A stretch of DNA of 64,000 nucleotides from Candidatus Melainabacteria bacterium (GTDB lineage Bacteria; Cyanobacteriota; Vampirovibrionia; Obscuribacterales; Obscuribacteraceae). The notes beneath the pieces are model-generated. The model saw only the letters and a program-made list of their open reading frames with translations. It ran no database searches and was not told the origin of the DNA. The stretch covers positions 124,001 through 188,000 of the forward strand of contig RXJR01000018.1 in NCBI GenBank assembly GCA_003963305.1. The letters are read 5' to 3'. The position numbers were made by a program, and so were the translations under genes. Each line of letters begins with the position of its first letter. Position 1 is the first letter of the stretch. This document shows, one piece after another, positions 25,963-35,541 of this stretch.

Positions 25963-28371
25963 CTACTGCATTGGCAGAGTGAAGATGATCGCGGTGCCGC
26001 GTCCGGCCTCGGATTCAGCCCAGATTTTGCCGCCCAATCTTTCCAGATTGTTGCGTGCCAAATACATCGATAGTCTGCTGCTGTAAGTCGACTCGGCGTG
26101 TTTACCTTCTATGAACCCGGCGAACATGTCGATGATTTCAACTTCAGGAAGTGAAGGTCCTGAGCTGGATACGACTATGCGCATGTCCGTTCCGCGGGCG
26201 GAACTTTCAACACGTGTGCGACCGCCCGGCGATGTGACGCTGATCATTTTTTCCAGTACTTGAACGAGAATGTCTTTCACTGCTTCGCGATTGCCGACTA
26301 TGTTCGGCAGACCGGTGACGCTCTTGTAGTCCAGCGCCAGCTGTCGCTCTCGAGCCAATGGCGCCACTTGTTCGAGGCATTCGGATACCAGTCGGGTGAC
26401 AACGATCTGCTCGCGTGGTGCGGTCACTTGTGGAACGTATCCGCCGTACATCATAAGTAAACTATCGACTACAGCGCAAAGCTGTTCGTAATGCGCGTGC
26501 AGCTCTGCAAGCGGCTGTCCGACCGAAGGGTGCATTGTTCTGGCGGCATTGCTGAGAATGTATTGCCACTTCATTTCGGCCGCACCGAGTGGTTGGCGAA
26601 TCGATTCTGAAAGCATGGCGACAATCTCGCTCTTTAAATGCGAGATTTCGCTGCGCAATGACTTGTCGCGCAGCACCATAATATAGCCCTGTATGGAATT
26701 TTCTTCACTCAAGACTGGCTGCAGATGAGCGATCACTTCAACTGCTTTGTTCTGGTGGCGATGATAAATAACACCTTCCGGATAGAACTGATTGATAAGT
26801 TCGCCCGGTGTGCCACCGTGTCGCGCAAAAGCCTTGCCGTCTCGATCACCATTTGGCGATTCTCCAGGGCGTTTGATCAGGTCGAAACAGAGTCGTCCTG
26901 CGATTTCTCCCTCGGTGCAACCGAGCCAGTTCAGGAAAACTGGATTGGCAGAAAGTATATTTCCGAATTGATCGAGTACTAAAAAGCCTTCCGTCGACAC
27001 TTGCAATACGGAATCGAGCTTGTGCTGCAACATTACCGATTGTCTGTTGGCATTGTTGATTTGCTTCGACACTTCGGTCAGTTGTTTTGCTTGATGCGAA
27101 AACTGTCGACTCAGGTTCTCCAGCTGCAGTGCTTTGTCTTCGACTGCTTTAGAATTCTCCTGACCTTCCTCTTGTTGCTTGGCTAACTGTGTGCGCAGGC
27201 TCTGTACCGAACTGCGCATGGAAGATAGGGCCGTATCAATCAATTCGCCTAATTCGAGCCAATCTCCGGAGAGCCCTTCAAGGGGTGGAGGTGTTGTTTG
27301 TTGAGTGGCCAGTTCGCTTGTGCGATCGATAAGCAAATTCAGAGGCTCATTTACCCCTTTGCTGATTCCAGCCGTGAATATCAACGCAAACAGAAGCGCA
27401 ACGGCTCCGCAAGTGCCGGCAAGCAAGAGCACAACTGCCAGTCTTGATCCAAACTCGGGAACTGGTGTGCTTAACAAGAGAAGCGCGACGAGAGTTTTAT
27501 CGTCGAGCTTGGTGTTTGCATCTTGCGGACCGGAATCGACAATATTGATCTGGTTCCACCAGCGCTGACCTTTTTCAAATCCCCCCTCGGGCAGATGCAG
27601 GTATTGCGCGATCGGCTTGGGAAAGGCAGGCGGCACGTTTGTTGCAGCCACTCCGCGTTTTTCCAGGTCTGTAATGAAAGATTTCATTTCAAACGATTTG
27701 TCATTGAGCAAATTAGGTGTGATGGCGACCAGCTTGTTTTCTCTTGTCGAAACCAGACAGAGATCAACACCTGTCAGATGATCTGAATCCAGTGCAAACT
27801 TTGTTACGAGACCTGTAAGGAATTCCGTGTCAAGCGGCTGACTGACAATGACGCAACCACCGACCTTCTGCCCGTTGTTCTGCAAGATGGGCAGGATACT
27901 GGACAGAGTCAGCATGTTGGTAGGACTGAAACAGGCTGGACCAAGGTACATGGCTTTTTTGCCCATGCAATAGTCAACACCGGCGCTCAACTTTCGGGCT
28001 GAGTAGCCGAACTTTGTCGGTGTATCCGTGCTGTAGAAAACGTTTCCACTGGCATCAACGATAGTTATGTATCCAATCAAGGAAGTCTTGTTGATGACGT
28101 TTTTGAGTGCCGCAGCCATCGCTCCGCGATCTTTGGCTGCCAGCGCCTGCATGACAGCCGGGTCCTGACAGACGGCAGCGGCAATGCCGCGGTTCATCAT
28201 CTTGACTGATTCAAAGTCAGCGCCCAGCTTTTGGGTGGCTGTATACAGCCGCTTTGCCGCCGCTTCATGACTGCCCTGATAGTCGAGAAACAGACCGTAG
28301 CCAGCATTCCCCAATACAGCGACGAGGATTACGGTGAAAAATGCGAACGTTAATTTAGCGCCGATGCCCAA
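25963..28371 (-). CDS. Cache-PAS sensor protein with degenerate histidine-kinase module
   Basis: An 802-residue membrane sensor: TM helix near residue 10, an extracytoplasmic Cache-like sensor domain (about 35-300), a second TM near 315-335, a coiled coil with Gln-rich helices, a PAS domain (about 450-570), then a HisKA/HATPase-like C-terminus. The phospho-acceptor box reads LSESIRQPLG instead of S-H-E-x-R-T-P-L, so histidine is absent. The N-box asparagine is missing in VLEKMISVTSPGG, G1 aspartate is Ser (SSSGPSLPE), and GTGLGL is not found. It is thus a pseudo-kinase by motif. The intact frame argues for a retained signalling role, perhaps by protein contacts. Confidence 0.87.
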   Translation of the reverse strand: MGIGAKLTFAFFTVILVAVLGNAGYGLFLDYQGSHEAAAKRLYTATQKLGADFESVKMMNRGIAAAVCQDPAVMQALAAKDRGAMAAALKNVINKTSLIGYITIVDASGNVFYSTDTPTKFGYSARKLSAGVDYCMGKKAMYLGPACFSPTNMLTLSSILPILQNNGQKVGGCVIVSQPLDTEFLTGLVTKFALDSDHLTGVDLCLVSTRENKLVAITPNLLNDKSFEMKSFITDLEKRGVAATNVPPAFPKPIAQYLHLPEGGFEKGQRWWNQINIVDSGPQDANTKLDDKTLVALLLLSTPVPEFGSRLAVVLLLAGTCGAVALLFALIFTAGISKGVNEPLNLLIDRTSELATQQTTPPPLEGLSGDWLELGELIDTALSSMRSSVQSLRTQLAKQQEEGQENSKAVEDKALQLENLSRQFSHQAKQLTEVSKQINNANRQSVMLQHKLDSVLQVSTEGFLVLDQFGNILSANPVFLNWLGCTEGEIAGRLCFDLIKRPGESPNGDRDGKAFARHGGTPGELINQFYPEGVIYHRHQNKAVEVIAHLQPVLSEENSIQGYIMVLRDKSLRSEISHLKSEIVAMLSESIRQPLGAAEMKWQYILSNAARTMHPSVGQPLAELHAHYEQLCAVVDSLLMMYGGYVPQVTAPREQIVVTRLVSECLEQVAPLARERQLALDYKSVTGLPNIVGNREAVKDILVQVLEKMISVTSPGGRTRVESSARGTDMRIVVSSSGPSLPEVEIIDMFAGFIEGKHAESTYSSRLSMYLARNNLERLGGKIWAESEAGRGTAIIFTLPMQ

Positions 28372-28569
28372 TTGCTTTTACGTTTCGTGCTGAAGAGTCC
28401 ACTAGAAGTTTAACGTACCCATCGCGTTCTCCACGATGTTAAACCGATGTGTTGTGCACGAATATAGGGTTTTCAAGGGATTGCGAGAGAAATAATTACT
28501 TCCACCCTGCTTCTGACTCGCCGATCAGTCGCCGGGGTGGGCATTCAGAGTAATGCAGAGACAGTAGAG

Positions 28570-28851
28570 TTATTCGTCGTCTTTGGCTGCCGCTGCCTGG
28601 GCGCGTCGATAATCGACCTGCACCTGAATGGCACGAATCAGTTGGTTGGGGCCGCAATAGCCGAGTTCAAGCAGAATTTGACCCAGTGGCTTTTGCTCTT
28701 TGCCACCTTCAGCGTCCTGGCGTTGGATATGAAGGGCTTCGTCGAGCTGGTAAATGGTGATATAGCCCAGTTCAACCAGGATTTGACCCAACAGAGTTTT
28801 ATTTTGCTCTTGTTTAGGGTCTTTGGGCGACTTTGATGACCGTGTCTTCAT
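28570..28851 (-). CDS. Small MshEN-like (GspE/PilB N-terminal) domain protein
   Basis: A 93-residue protein consisting of two copies of the helix pair LGQILxELGYxxxxQLxxAxxxQ (about residues 23-47 and 58-82). This is the MshEN / T2SSE N-terminal pattern, which in MshE and relatives binds c-di-GMP. No ATPase follows. N- and C-termini are Lys- and Ala-rich. It lies directly downstream of the SRP RNA on the same strand. A stand-alone c-di-GMP effector is possible but not shown; the ligand-binding Arg of the first repeat is not obvious. Confidence 0.75.
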   Translation of the reverse strand: MKTRSSKSPKDPKQEQNKTLLGQILVELGYITIYQLDEALHIQRQDAEGGKEQKPLGQILLELGYCGPNQLIRAIQVQVDYRRAQAAAAKDDE

Positions 28852-28884
28852 TTTGCTGCGTCCTATTTACGCTTGCGGCCTAAC

Positions 28885-28995
28885 GGTACTAACCATGAAA
28901 AGGTGACCGCTGGGCACACCCGAAGCTTACAACTTATGGCTGCTGGGTTTCCCCCCTGACCAGGTTCGTTGGTCTCCGCCGTACCCAACGATCTA
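28885..28995 (-). ncRNA. ffs: Signal recognition particle RNA (small bacterial 4.5S type)
   Basis: On the minus strand the SRP core is clear: AACCTGGTCAGG, a GGG-GAAA-CCC tetraloop stem, then AGCAGCCATAAG, matching the universal GGUCAGG...AGCAGCC domain IV internal loop. Flanking strands (GGTAC upstream, GTACC downstream; GGAGACC and GGTCACC) pair to extend the rod. The ends are estimated from a -10 TATAAT at 29002-29007 and from the closing stem, so they are accurate to about ten bases. It binds Ffh for co-translational targeting. Confidence 0.85.
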
Positions 28996-29001
28996 GCTGC
29001 A

Positions 29002-29007
29002 ATTATA
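29002..29007 (-). promoter_or_regulatory. Probable -10 box of the SRP RNA gene
   Basis: Perfect TATAAT on the minus strand, about seven bases before the presumed RNA start. No good -35 match is seen 16-18 bases further upstream. Confidence 0.55.
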
Positions 29008-29170
29008 GACTATTGTAGGCTGCATAGGTTCAGTCGTATAGCGGCTAACTTGGCAACCGACGAGATTTTATGATTCGAGGACACTTTTCTCAGGAATAAA
29101 GGAATTGTGTTTGCCCTCAGTCTTTTGCCCCTGGCACCGTATTTAGTATCACAAGTTCGGGAGGAATGTT

Positions 29171-30187
29171 ATGACGGTTCTTGAACATAAAGTGCCCGCA
29201 CCTCCTGAGCAAATAATGATGGTGCAGAGTGCGCCACGAGCTTACAACGTGTTGAAAGCGGCTATGGAGCTCAATGTGTTTGAGACTATGGAGCATGCGC
29301 CGCGATCAGCTGAAGAGATTTCCCGTGAGTTGCATTTGGATAAACGTGGCACTGAATGTTTGCTGAACGCTCTAGTGGGGCTGAAATTTTTGGCTCACGC
29401 TGAAAATGACAAATTCGAATTGATTGAAGTGTCTCGAACGTATTTACTGCAATCGAGCGATTTGTACATGGGTCTCTATCTCAAACACGCTGAGCAACTC
29501 GATAAGGGCTGGTCTCAGCTTGGTCAAGCGATTCGCAGTGGAAAGCCTGTAAAAGAGGTAAATACGCAGCAAACAGCAGAGGAATTTTTCCCCGCTCTTG
29601 CCGAGGGTATCTTTCCAATGAGCTATGCTACCGCCCAGATTGTTGCTCGGGATCTGAGCGACGTCAATCACGGCAAGGCACGCATTCTTGATATAGCTGC
29701 CGGCAGTGCGGTTTGGAGCATACCCTTTGCGGAAGCGAATCCCAGTGCGACTGTAGATGCTTTAGATTTTCCCGCTGTTTTGGAAGTGGCGAAAAAGATC
29801 ACGACGAAACGTGGGCTTGTCGATCGCTTCAATTTCATTGCAGGCGATTGGCGAAAACTCGACTGGAAGTCACATCAGTACGACATCATTATTCTCGGTC
29901 ACATTTTGCATTCTGAAGGACGAGAGGCGAGCATACAGTTGCTCAAGAATTGTGCGGATTCTTTGCGCCCCGACGGAGTTGTCGTAGTTGCGGAATTTTT
30001 GTGCAATCGTGAGCGCAGCGGTCCTCCAGCGGCGTTGATTTTCGAATTGAATATGTTCCTGCATACAACCGAAGGGTGCGTATTTTCTGTTGATGAATTG
30101 AAGAAAATCATGCACGATTGCGGTTTTAAACATGTGGACTATTCGGCGGACATCGGCGAGCAACCAGTTTTGGTCGGCTCGAAATAG
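29171..30187 (+). CDS. O-methyltransferase (winged-helix dimerisation domain plus class I MTase)
   Basis: A 338-residue SAM-dependent enzyme of the acetylserotonin/caffeate/polyketide O-methyltransferase type. An N-terminal winged-helix dimerisation domain (about 20-100, MELNVFETMEHAPRSAEEIS, given in part) is followed by a Rossmann MTase with ILDIAAGSAVWSIPFAE, DALDFPAVLEVAK and GHILHSEGR, where the catalytic His would be expected. GGAGGAATGTT precedes the ATG. It is monocistronic as far as visible and might serve secondary metabolism such as the type III PKS product 23 kb away, but there is no direct link. Confidence 0.88.
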   Translation: MTVLEHKVPAPPEQIMMVQSAPRAYNVLKAAMELNVFETMEHAPRSAEEISRELHLDKRGTECLLNALVGLKFLAHAENDKFELIEVSRTYLLQSSDLYMGLYLKHAEQLDKGWSQLGQAIRSGKPVKEVNTQQTAEEFFPALAEGIFPMSYATAQIVARDLSDVNHGKARILDIAAGSAVWSIPFAEANPSATVDALDFPAVLEVAKKITTKRGLVDRFNFIAGDWRKLDWKSHQYDIIILGHILHSEGREASIQLLKNCADSLRPDGVVVVAEFLCNRERSGPPAALIFELNMFLHTTEGCVFSVDELKKIMHDCGFKHVDYSADIGEQPVLVGSK

Positions 30188-30244
30188 ATCACTTGCAAGA
30201 CCCGCGTTTAAATCCCGGGAAGTTCTGATCACTCACGCTCCTGT

Positions 30245-30274
30245 CTTCGCACCACTTATAGTGGCGCGGCGAAG
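30245..30274. terminator. Bulged hairpin between convergent genes
   Basis: CTTCGC/GCGAAG outer stem and CCACT/AGTGG inner stem around a TAT loop, in the gap between the O-methyltransferase gene and the convergent hypothetical gene. No T-run is seen, so it is a candidate bidirectional terminator only. Confidence 0.38.
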
Positions 30275-30302
30275 CATAGGCCGACGTTGCAGTATTGCAG
30301 AC

Positions 30303-30770
30303 CTAGTCTTGTGCACCGCTCGCGAAGTCTGGACCGTTGTCTGACATATTCCAGCGCAATAATTCACGGCGCCATTCAAGATCGGCCTGCGCTTCCTTGA
30401 TCAAGCTCGCCAGCCCTTGAAAGTCAGCGAACGACAGATCGATCGCCATACCCAGATCGAATGTCAGTTTGACTCGCTCGCAGTTCGGTGTGCATGCCAT
30501 GCACACGATGTGCTCAGGTCCACAAACTTCGAAAACCTGATTTTCGTCACACTGCATTGGATCTTTCTGCCAGTTGAGATAGTCGAGAAATTCATCGACT
30601 TCCAGGCTCTGTTGAATCAGCAGAACAAGCGCCTGATACTGCACATTGTTCAAGTATATGGTCACTTCTTGCCGACGGAAATCTAGTGCGAACTCACCGT
30701 TTTCTTTGTCGAGATATAGATCTGCAAATGCGTTCGCAAAACTAATCTGGTAGGCCGTGCTTGTTTTCAT
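30303..30770 (-). CDS. Hypothetical protein, 155 aa
   Basis: Unrecognised soluble protein. It has a mixed alpha/beta pattern with four cysteines in the middle (MQCDENQVFEVCGPEHIVCMACTPNC), of which CMAC-x4-C could bind a metal, and an acidic overall composition. GAGGGG lies ten bases before the ATG. It starts 38 bases after hemB on the same strand and may be co-transcribed with it. No function can be assigned. Confidence 0.72.
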   Translation of the reverse strand: MKTSTAYQISFANAFADLYLDKENGEFALDFRRQEVTIYLNNVQYQALVLLIQQSLEVDEFLDYLNWQKDPMQCDENQVFEVCGPEHIVCMACTPNCERVKLTFDLGMAIDLSFADFQGLASLIKEAQADLEWRRELLRWNMSDNGPDFASGAQD

Positions 30771-30808
30771 TTACCAGTGTCCCCTCAGGACCTCCGTGCC
30801 GGACAGTT

Positions 30809-31831
30809 TTAACCTTTGAGCCATCTTGCAACGTCGCGTGCATGATATGTGATGATCAAGTCAGCTCCTGCGCGCGCGATGCCAGTCAGGGACTCGAGTA
30901 CAACTTTTCTCTCATCGATCCAGCCGTTAGCTGCGGCGGCTTTGACCATTGAGTACTCACCAGAAACATTATAGGCCGCGATCGGCAGTTTGGTCATTTC
31001 TCGGGCTTTGGAGATGATGTCGAGATAAGGAAGCGCTGGTTTTACCATGACAATGTCGGCGCCTTCTTGAATATCTAATTCGATTTCTCTGAGCGCCTCG
31101 CGACCGTTGGCTGGGTCCATCTGGTACGACATGCGGTCGCCGAATTGTGGCGCCGATTCAGCTGCTTCGCGGAATGGACTGTAAAGTGCCGACGCAAATT
31201 TGGCGCTGTAGGCCATGATTGGTGTGTGCTCGAAGCCGGCTTCGTCAAGCGCATTTCGAATCGCTGCTATTCGTCCATCCATCATGTCTGATGGGGCGAT
31301 CACATCTGCTCCCGCTTCCGCTTGAGCGACCGCAGACTTCGCCAGAATTTGCAACGAAGGGTCGTTAAGTATGCGACCGTCAGCGACAGTGCCGCAGTGA
31401 CCGTGATCCATGTACTCGCATAAGCAAGTATCAGCAACTACAACAATCTCAGGGAAGCGTTTTTTGATTTCGCGAATCGCCTTGTTGACTATGCCGTCGC
31501 GTTTCCAGGCTCCAGATGCTTCGCTGTCTTTCTTGTCTGGAATGCCAAAGAGTAAAATCGACGTGATTCCGGCGTTCGCGGCCAGTTCGATTTCATTCAG
31601 TGTTTCGTCGATGCTCTGTTGATAGATGCCAGGCATAGAGCTGATCGGCAGTTTTTTCTTTGTGCCTTCGACGATAAAAAATGGATAGATCAGTTTTTCA
31701 AGATGCAGATGAGTTTCTCTTACCATCAAGCGAGTAGCAGGAGTGGCGCGTAATCTGCGCATTCTCATGTTTGGATAGTTTTGCGAACTCTGGGCAATAC
31801 GATCTTTGGTCAGCGTTTTCAAATCAGTCAT
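30809..31831 (-). CDS. hemB: Delta-aminolevulinic acid dehydratase (porphobilinogen synthase)
   Basis: Condenses two 5-aminolevulinate molecules to porphobilinogen. The 340-residue TIM barrel shows the active-site lysines in MAYSAKFAS and [10 protein letters not shown] and the catalytic-zinc cysteines in [14 protein letters not shown], so a zinc-dependent enzyme is expected. It lies downstream of the hemA-hemC-hemD genes on the same strand after a 180-base gap, which probably holds its own promoter. The uroporphyrinogen branch from glutamyl-tRNA is therefore complete in this window. Confidence 0.97.
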   Translation of the reverse strand: MTDLKTLTKDRIAQSSQNYPNMRMRRLRATPATRLMVRETHLHLEKLIYPFFIVEGTKKKLPISSMPGIYQQSIDETLNEIELAANAGITSILLFGIPDKKDSEASGAWKRDGIVNKAIREIKKRFPEIVVVADTCLCEYMDHGHCGTVADGRILNDPSLQILAKSAVAQAEAGADVIAPSDMMDGRIAAIRNALDEAGFEHTPIMAYSAKFASALYSPFREAAESAPQFGDRMSYQMDPANGREALREIELDIQEGADIVMVKPALPYLDIISKAREMTKLPIAAYNVSGEYSMVKAAAANGWIDERKVVLESLTGIARAGADLIITYHARDVARWLKG

Positions 31832-32011
31832 TTGGAATCCTGAATAAAAAGGTTATCGACGCGCGCTGTGCGGGAGTTTGCGGCAGGCTGTCGTTAGATA
31901 ACTACTAAATATATCCTTTTAGCGACGGCTACCGTGTCATTTTGAGGCTTGTGTGGCAGAGAATTAATGCTGCCAAGAACGGTTGAAAACGGTTCGGTCG
32001 TTCGTTGCGCC

Positions 32012-32848
32012 TTATTCGCTGGCATTTGTTTCGACGAAGTAAAGTACGGCATTTATCAGTCCATCGAGATTGAATTCTTCCGCTTGCCCTTCACACTTGC
32101 CGAGGCACTCAACTGCAGTCGCGGTAGTTTGTGGACCGATTGAGATGATCGCTGTTCGTCTGAGGATTTGTCGAAGACTGGAGGCATCACTGTTGTCGAA
32201 AATGGAAAAAGCATTGCGCAAGATTTGAGCGAGATTGCGCACTGATTGGGAACTGGCGACGGTTATGATGTCGACCTGTCCTCTGACCAACATTTCAGTG
32301 AGGCTGGCTACGGTTTGATTGGAGGTGCTGGCAGGCACAGTCTGGTAAGCCTGTACTACATCCACTTCGGCACCGGCTGCTTGAAATTTTTCAACGATCA
32401 GGTCGCGACCGATGTTCGTTCTGGGCCAGAGAATTTTCAGCCCAGTCAGGTTTGGATAACCGGGAAATTGATCGACAAAATCTTCACTGACAAAAGAACC
32501 GCTGGGCTGAAAGGAGGGGTTGAGGTTATTTCGGCGCAGAGTTTCAGTGGTTGACGGTCCGATCGTCGCGTATTTGCCTGTGAACATTCTGCCACTCGGG
32601 CGCTCAGCCCATCGAGATATGAAGTACTGAACGGCATTCGTGGACGCAAACATAATCCAGTCATACTCATCGATTCGAGCAATGGCAGTGTCTACACTCT
32701 GCCAATTCAGTGGAGGAACGATTTCGATTGTCGGTAGCTCGATTACTGACGCACCCAGTGCCGTCAACCTTGATGTCAGCTCGCTTGCCTGATGCCCGGC
32801 GCGAGTCACGACTATGCTGATGCCAGTCAGAGGATGCGTTTTTTTCAT
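32012..32848 (-). CDS. hemD: Uroporphyrinogen-III synthase
   Basis: Closes hydroxymethylbilane with inversion of ring D to uroporphyrinogen III. This family is poorly conserved; support comes from the two-domain pattern (GISIVVTRAGHQASELTSRL at the N-terminus given in part, then DWIMFASTNAVQYF, YATIGPSTTETLRR, DIITVASSQSVRNL and AIISIGPQTTATA), the 278-residue length, and position directly after hemC with a 36-base gap. The FASTNAV and VASSQSV motifs at matched places are typical. Confidence 0.93.
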   Translation of the reverse strand: MKKTHPLTGISIVVTRAGHQASELTSRLTALGASVIELPTIEIVPPLNWQSVDTAIARIDEYDWIMFASTNAVQYFISRWAERPSGRMFTGKYATIGPSTTETLRRNNLNPSFQPSGSFVSEDFVDQFPGYPNLTGLKILWPRTNIGRDLIVEKFQAAGAEVDVVQAYQTVPASTSNQTVASLTEMLVRGQVDIITVASSQSVRNLAQILRNAFSIFDNSDASSLRQILRRTAIISIGPQTTATAVECLGKCEGQAEEFNLDGLINAVLYFVETNASE

Positions 32849-32884
32849 CGCCTTTAGTTCCTTGCCGGGGATGACACAGAAGTA

Positions 32885-33865
32885 CTAAGGAGGTGATATC
32901 GCCGATGGTGTCGATTGTTTGAGTTCGCGAAGAATTCTCTCTGCTCCGAGTTCTTCCACTCGCTCTGCCAGATTGCTTCCCAACTCGGTCGCTTTGTCGA
33001 TTGCAGATTCGAGAGATACCCTGATTACTTCCGAGCCGTCTAAAGCTGCTACGCAACCAGTCAATCGCAGTCTGCCGTCTCTCAGTGTCTGACCCAGGGC
33101 GCCGACCGGAACCGAGCAGCCTCCGCCGAGTTTATCGAGAAAAGCGCGTTCAGCATCAATTTCTGCTCTGACGTTGATGTTTTCGATCACGGTCAAATAA
33201 TCCAGAATAGCTTTGTCGCCCGCACGGCATTCCACTGCCAGCGCACCTTGCCCGACGGCAGGCGTACAAACTGCCATGTCTAGATATTCGTTTATCTTGT
33301 TGCTCAGACCAAGACGAATCAGTCCGGCCGCAGCAAGCACCATCGCATCGCATTGTCCATCTGTATGTTTACGCAGCCGCGTTGGTATGTTGCCGCGAAT
33401 GTCGCAGAACTCCAGATCGGTTCGCAACGACCGTATCTGTGCGGTGCGTCTGCGACTGGATGTTGCCACTCGTGTTCCCGGTGGCAACGTTTTTAGTTCC
33501 AGATCATCATTTGCAACCAGAACATCACGAGGATCTTCTCGGTCTAAAACACAAGCCAGAACAAGGTCTCTGGGCAATTCGGTGGGCAGATCTTTCAAGC
33601 TGTGCACGACGAAGTCGACACGATCTGAGTAGAGGGCGTCTTCGAGCTCTTTAACAAATACGCCTCGACCGCCTAACTCGGCAATCGGCTTGGTTTGCAC
33701 CTTGTCACCGCCTGTGGTGATAGGTACAATTTCGAATTTCAAGTCAGGAAATCTGCCGGTCAGCTCTTTGATGACGATGTCTGTCTGCAATCGAGCTAGC
33801 TGGCTCTCTCGCGTTCCAACGCGCACGCACTTTTGCTTGCTTGATTTGGTGGTCTTCTTTGTCAC
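32885..33865 (-). CDS. hemC: Porphobilinogen deaminase (hydroxymethylbilane synthase)
   Basis: Polymerises four porphobilinogens on a dipyrromethane cofactor. Visible motifs: RVGTRESQLARLQTD, HSLKDLPTELP, the Arg-rich SSRRRTAQIRSLR and the cofactor-attachment cysteine in GGGCSVPVGAL. Its 326 residues are close to the usual 310, with a short Lys-rich N-terminal extension. The ATG overlaps the stop of hemA (ATGA), implying translational coupling. Confidence 0.97.
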   Translation of the reverse strand: MTKKTTKSSKQKCVRVGTRESQLARLQTDIVIKELTGRFPDLKFEIVPITTGGDKVQTKPIAELGGRGVFVKELEDALYSDRVDFVVHSLKDLPTELPRDLVLACVLDREDPRDVLVANDDLELKTLPPGTRVATSSRRRTAQIRSLRTDLEFCDIRGNIPTRLRKHTDGQCDAMVLAAAGLIRLGLSNKINEYLDMAVCTPAVGQGALAVECRAGDKAILDYLTVIENINVRAEIDAERAFLDKLGGGCSVPVGALGQTLRDGRLRLTGCVAALDGSEVIRVSLESAIDKATELGSNLAERVEELGAERILRELKQSTPSAISPP

Positions 33866-35220
33866 TTTTCTCTACAGGCGGTGTCTGGTCCGCTCAATCG
33901 GCTGCGAGAAGTCTTCTTGGAGTTCAGGGCTCCAAGCGGATCGAGGCTGAACAAAGTGCGCAGAGCTTCTGCTTGCTGTCGCAAGATTTCGTAGTCTCTG
34001 GTCGCTTTCAGTTGCACTGTCGGGTGATGCAAAATTTGATTGACGATGGCCCGACTGATTTCTTCGATTTGGGCCGGGTCTGTTTCGCTGTCGCTCAGAC
34101 TGGCACCTCGTGTTTTCGCCATCTGTTCAAGGCGAATCGATTCGATTTTTTCACGCAGACCGGCAATGGTTGGTACCACCAGTAGTGAGCGTTGCCAGGC
34201 GTGAAACTCGTCTAGAGTTTGAAATACAATGTCTTCAGCTTCTGCGACTAGAGCTTCTCTCTCGGCCAGGTTCTTCGTTACTACTTCAGTCAGATCATCG
34301 GACTGGAAAAGTTTGACGCCTGGAAGATTAGCAATTGTGGGCTCTACATTGCGTGGCACTGAAATATCAACGATACAGAGCGGTTTTTGTTCTTTCGAAC
34401 GGCTTGCCGCGAGTAGCTCACGTTCGAGCAAGAACCTTTGTGCGCTTGTCGAGACTACGACCAGATCAGCCGTTGCTGCCAGTTTGTGGCGATCTTCGAA
34501 ATCGAACTCGGTTTCTAAACGATGTACGTTTGGCAGAGAGTTTTTCAAAAACTGTTGAACGCGTTCTTTGCTGCGATTCAGCAAAAATACGGTTCCGCTT
34601 CCCTGATCGGAAAGCAGTAGTTTGACGCATATCTGAGACATCTTGCCGGCACCGATGACGGCGATGCGCTTGTCTTTCAGGTCGCCCAGGGTTGTTCGAG
34701 CCAGTTCCAGTGCTGCTGAGCTCACTGATACGGCCCTTTTGCCCATCGATGTTTCGGAGCGAACACGTTTACCGCATTGCAGGGCAATTTTGAACAGATG
34801 GTCGAGCACAGGTCCGGCAGTCTTGGCTTCCAACGCCGACTGATAAGCGGCTTTGACCTGGGACATGATCTGTCCTTCGCCCAGAACCATACTGTCGAGC
34901 CCGGAAGCAACCCGGAAGAGGTGCAAAGCGACATCTTCTCTCAGCAGTCTGAAATTCGGTTTGAGGGCGCCGTGGTCGCTGACTGCCTGAGCTGAATTGA
35001 AAAATTGTTCGATTTCCTGCCAACCTGCTTGAACGTTCGAGACAACGGCATAGACTTCGGTGCGGTTGCAGGTCGATAAGATCGCCGCTTCTTTGACGTG
35101 CGGCAGGTGGGATAGAGCCATCAGTGCGTGGCTGACGCATGATTGAGGAATCGTGAAGCGCTCACGAATGGCAATCGGAGTGTTGTGATAATTCAGGCCA
35201 CAGACTACGAGGTGAGTCAT
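33862..35220 (-). CDS. hemA: Glutamyl-tRNA reductase
   Basis: First committed step of the C5 route: NADPH reduction of glutamyl-tRNA to glutamate-1-semialdehyde. The 452 residues show the N-terminal GLNYHNTPIAIRE, catalytic Cys51 in LSTCNRTEVYAV, GLDSMVLGEGQIMSQVK, and the NADPH site VIGAGKMSQ. It begins the hemA-hemC-hemD operon. The 320-base gap upstream must hold the promoter; a TATAAT on the minus strand at 35326-35331 is the best -10 candidate. hemL is not in the window. Confidence 0.97.
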   Translation of the reverse strand: MTHLVVCGLNYHNTPIAIRERFTIPQSCVSHALMALSHLPHVKEAAILSTCNRTEVYAVVSNVQAGWQEIEQFFNSAQAVSDHGALKPNFRLLREDVALHLFRVASGLDSMVLGEGQIMSQVKAAYQSALEAKTAGPVLDHLFKIALQCGKRVRSETSMGKRAVSVSSAALELARTTLGDLKDKRIAVIGAGKMSQICVKLLLSDQGSGTVFLLNRSKERVQQFLKNSLPNVHRLETEFDFEDRHKLAATADLVVVSTSAQRFLLERELLAASRSKEQKPLCIVDISVPRNVEPTIANLPGVKLFQSDDLTEVVTKNLAEREALVAEAEDIVFQTLDEFHAWQRSLLVVPTIAGLREKIESIRLEQMAKTRGASLSDSETDPAQIEEISRAIVNQILHHPTVQLKATRDYEILRQQAEALRTLFSLDPLGALNSKKTSRSRLSGPDTACREK

Positions 35221-35541
35221 TCTGATGGGGTTTCCAGGTCGACCAGTAAGCCGTTGAATCGGTCCGTTTTTTTCATCCCAATCGACCTCAAAGCCTCTGA
35301 TGATCGGAGCAGGTGATGATTGCCAATTATATCCACGCCGCGAAGCTCTTTTTCTGAACTAGATGTCAGCGTAAAGAATCTACAAATATGCTTCTAGCTT
35401 ACTCGTAAGGGGGCAAGACGCGCTAGTGGCGGCATATACTGGCATTGCCGCTTGACTATAGGGGCTTTCGACCCGCTGGTCGTTTTGATTAGAAGATCTT
35501 CGATTGAGATGTTGATGGAGGGCATTTGTCTTTCCATCAAG
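35221..35541 (-). other. Intergenic stretch upstream of hemA
   Basis: About 320 bases without a gene. Besides the -10-like TATAAT (minus strand, 35326-35331; no good -35), it holds a hairpin GCGGCA/TGCCGC at 35429-35451 and the hairpin after btuF at 35512-35540. No riboswitch core is recognised. Confidence 0.5.
35512..35540 (-). terminator. Hairpin directly after the btuF-like gene
   Basis: Stem TTGATGGA/TCCATCAA (8 bp) with a 13-base loop starts just after the stop codon at 35542. No clean T-run follows, so it is a possible terminator or 3'-end stabiliser. Confidence 0.42.
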
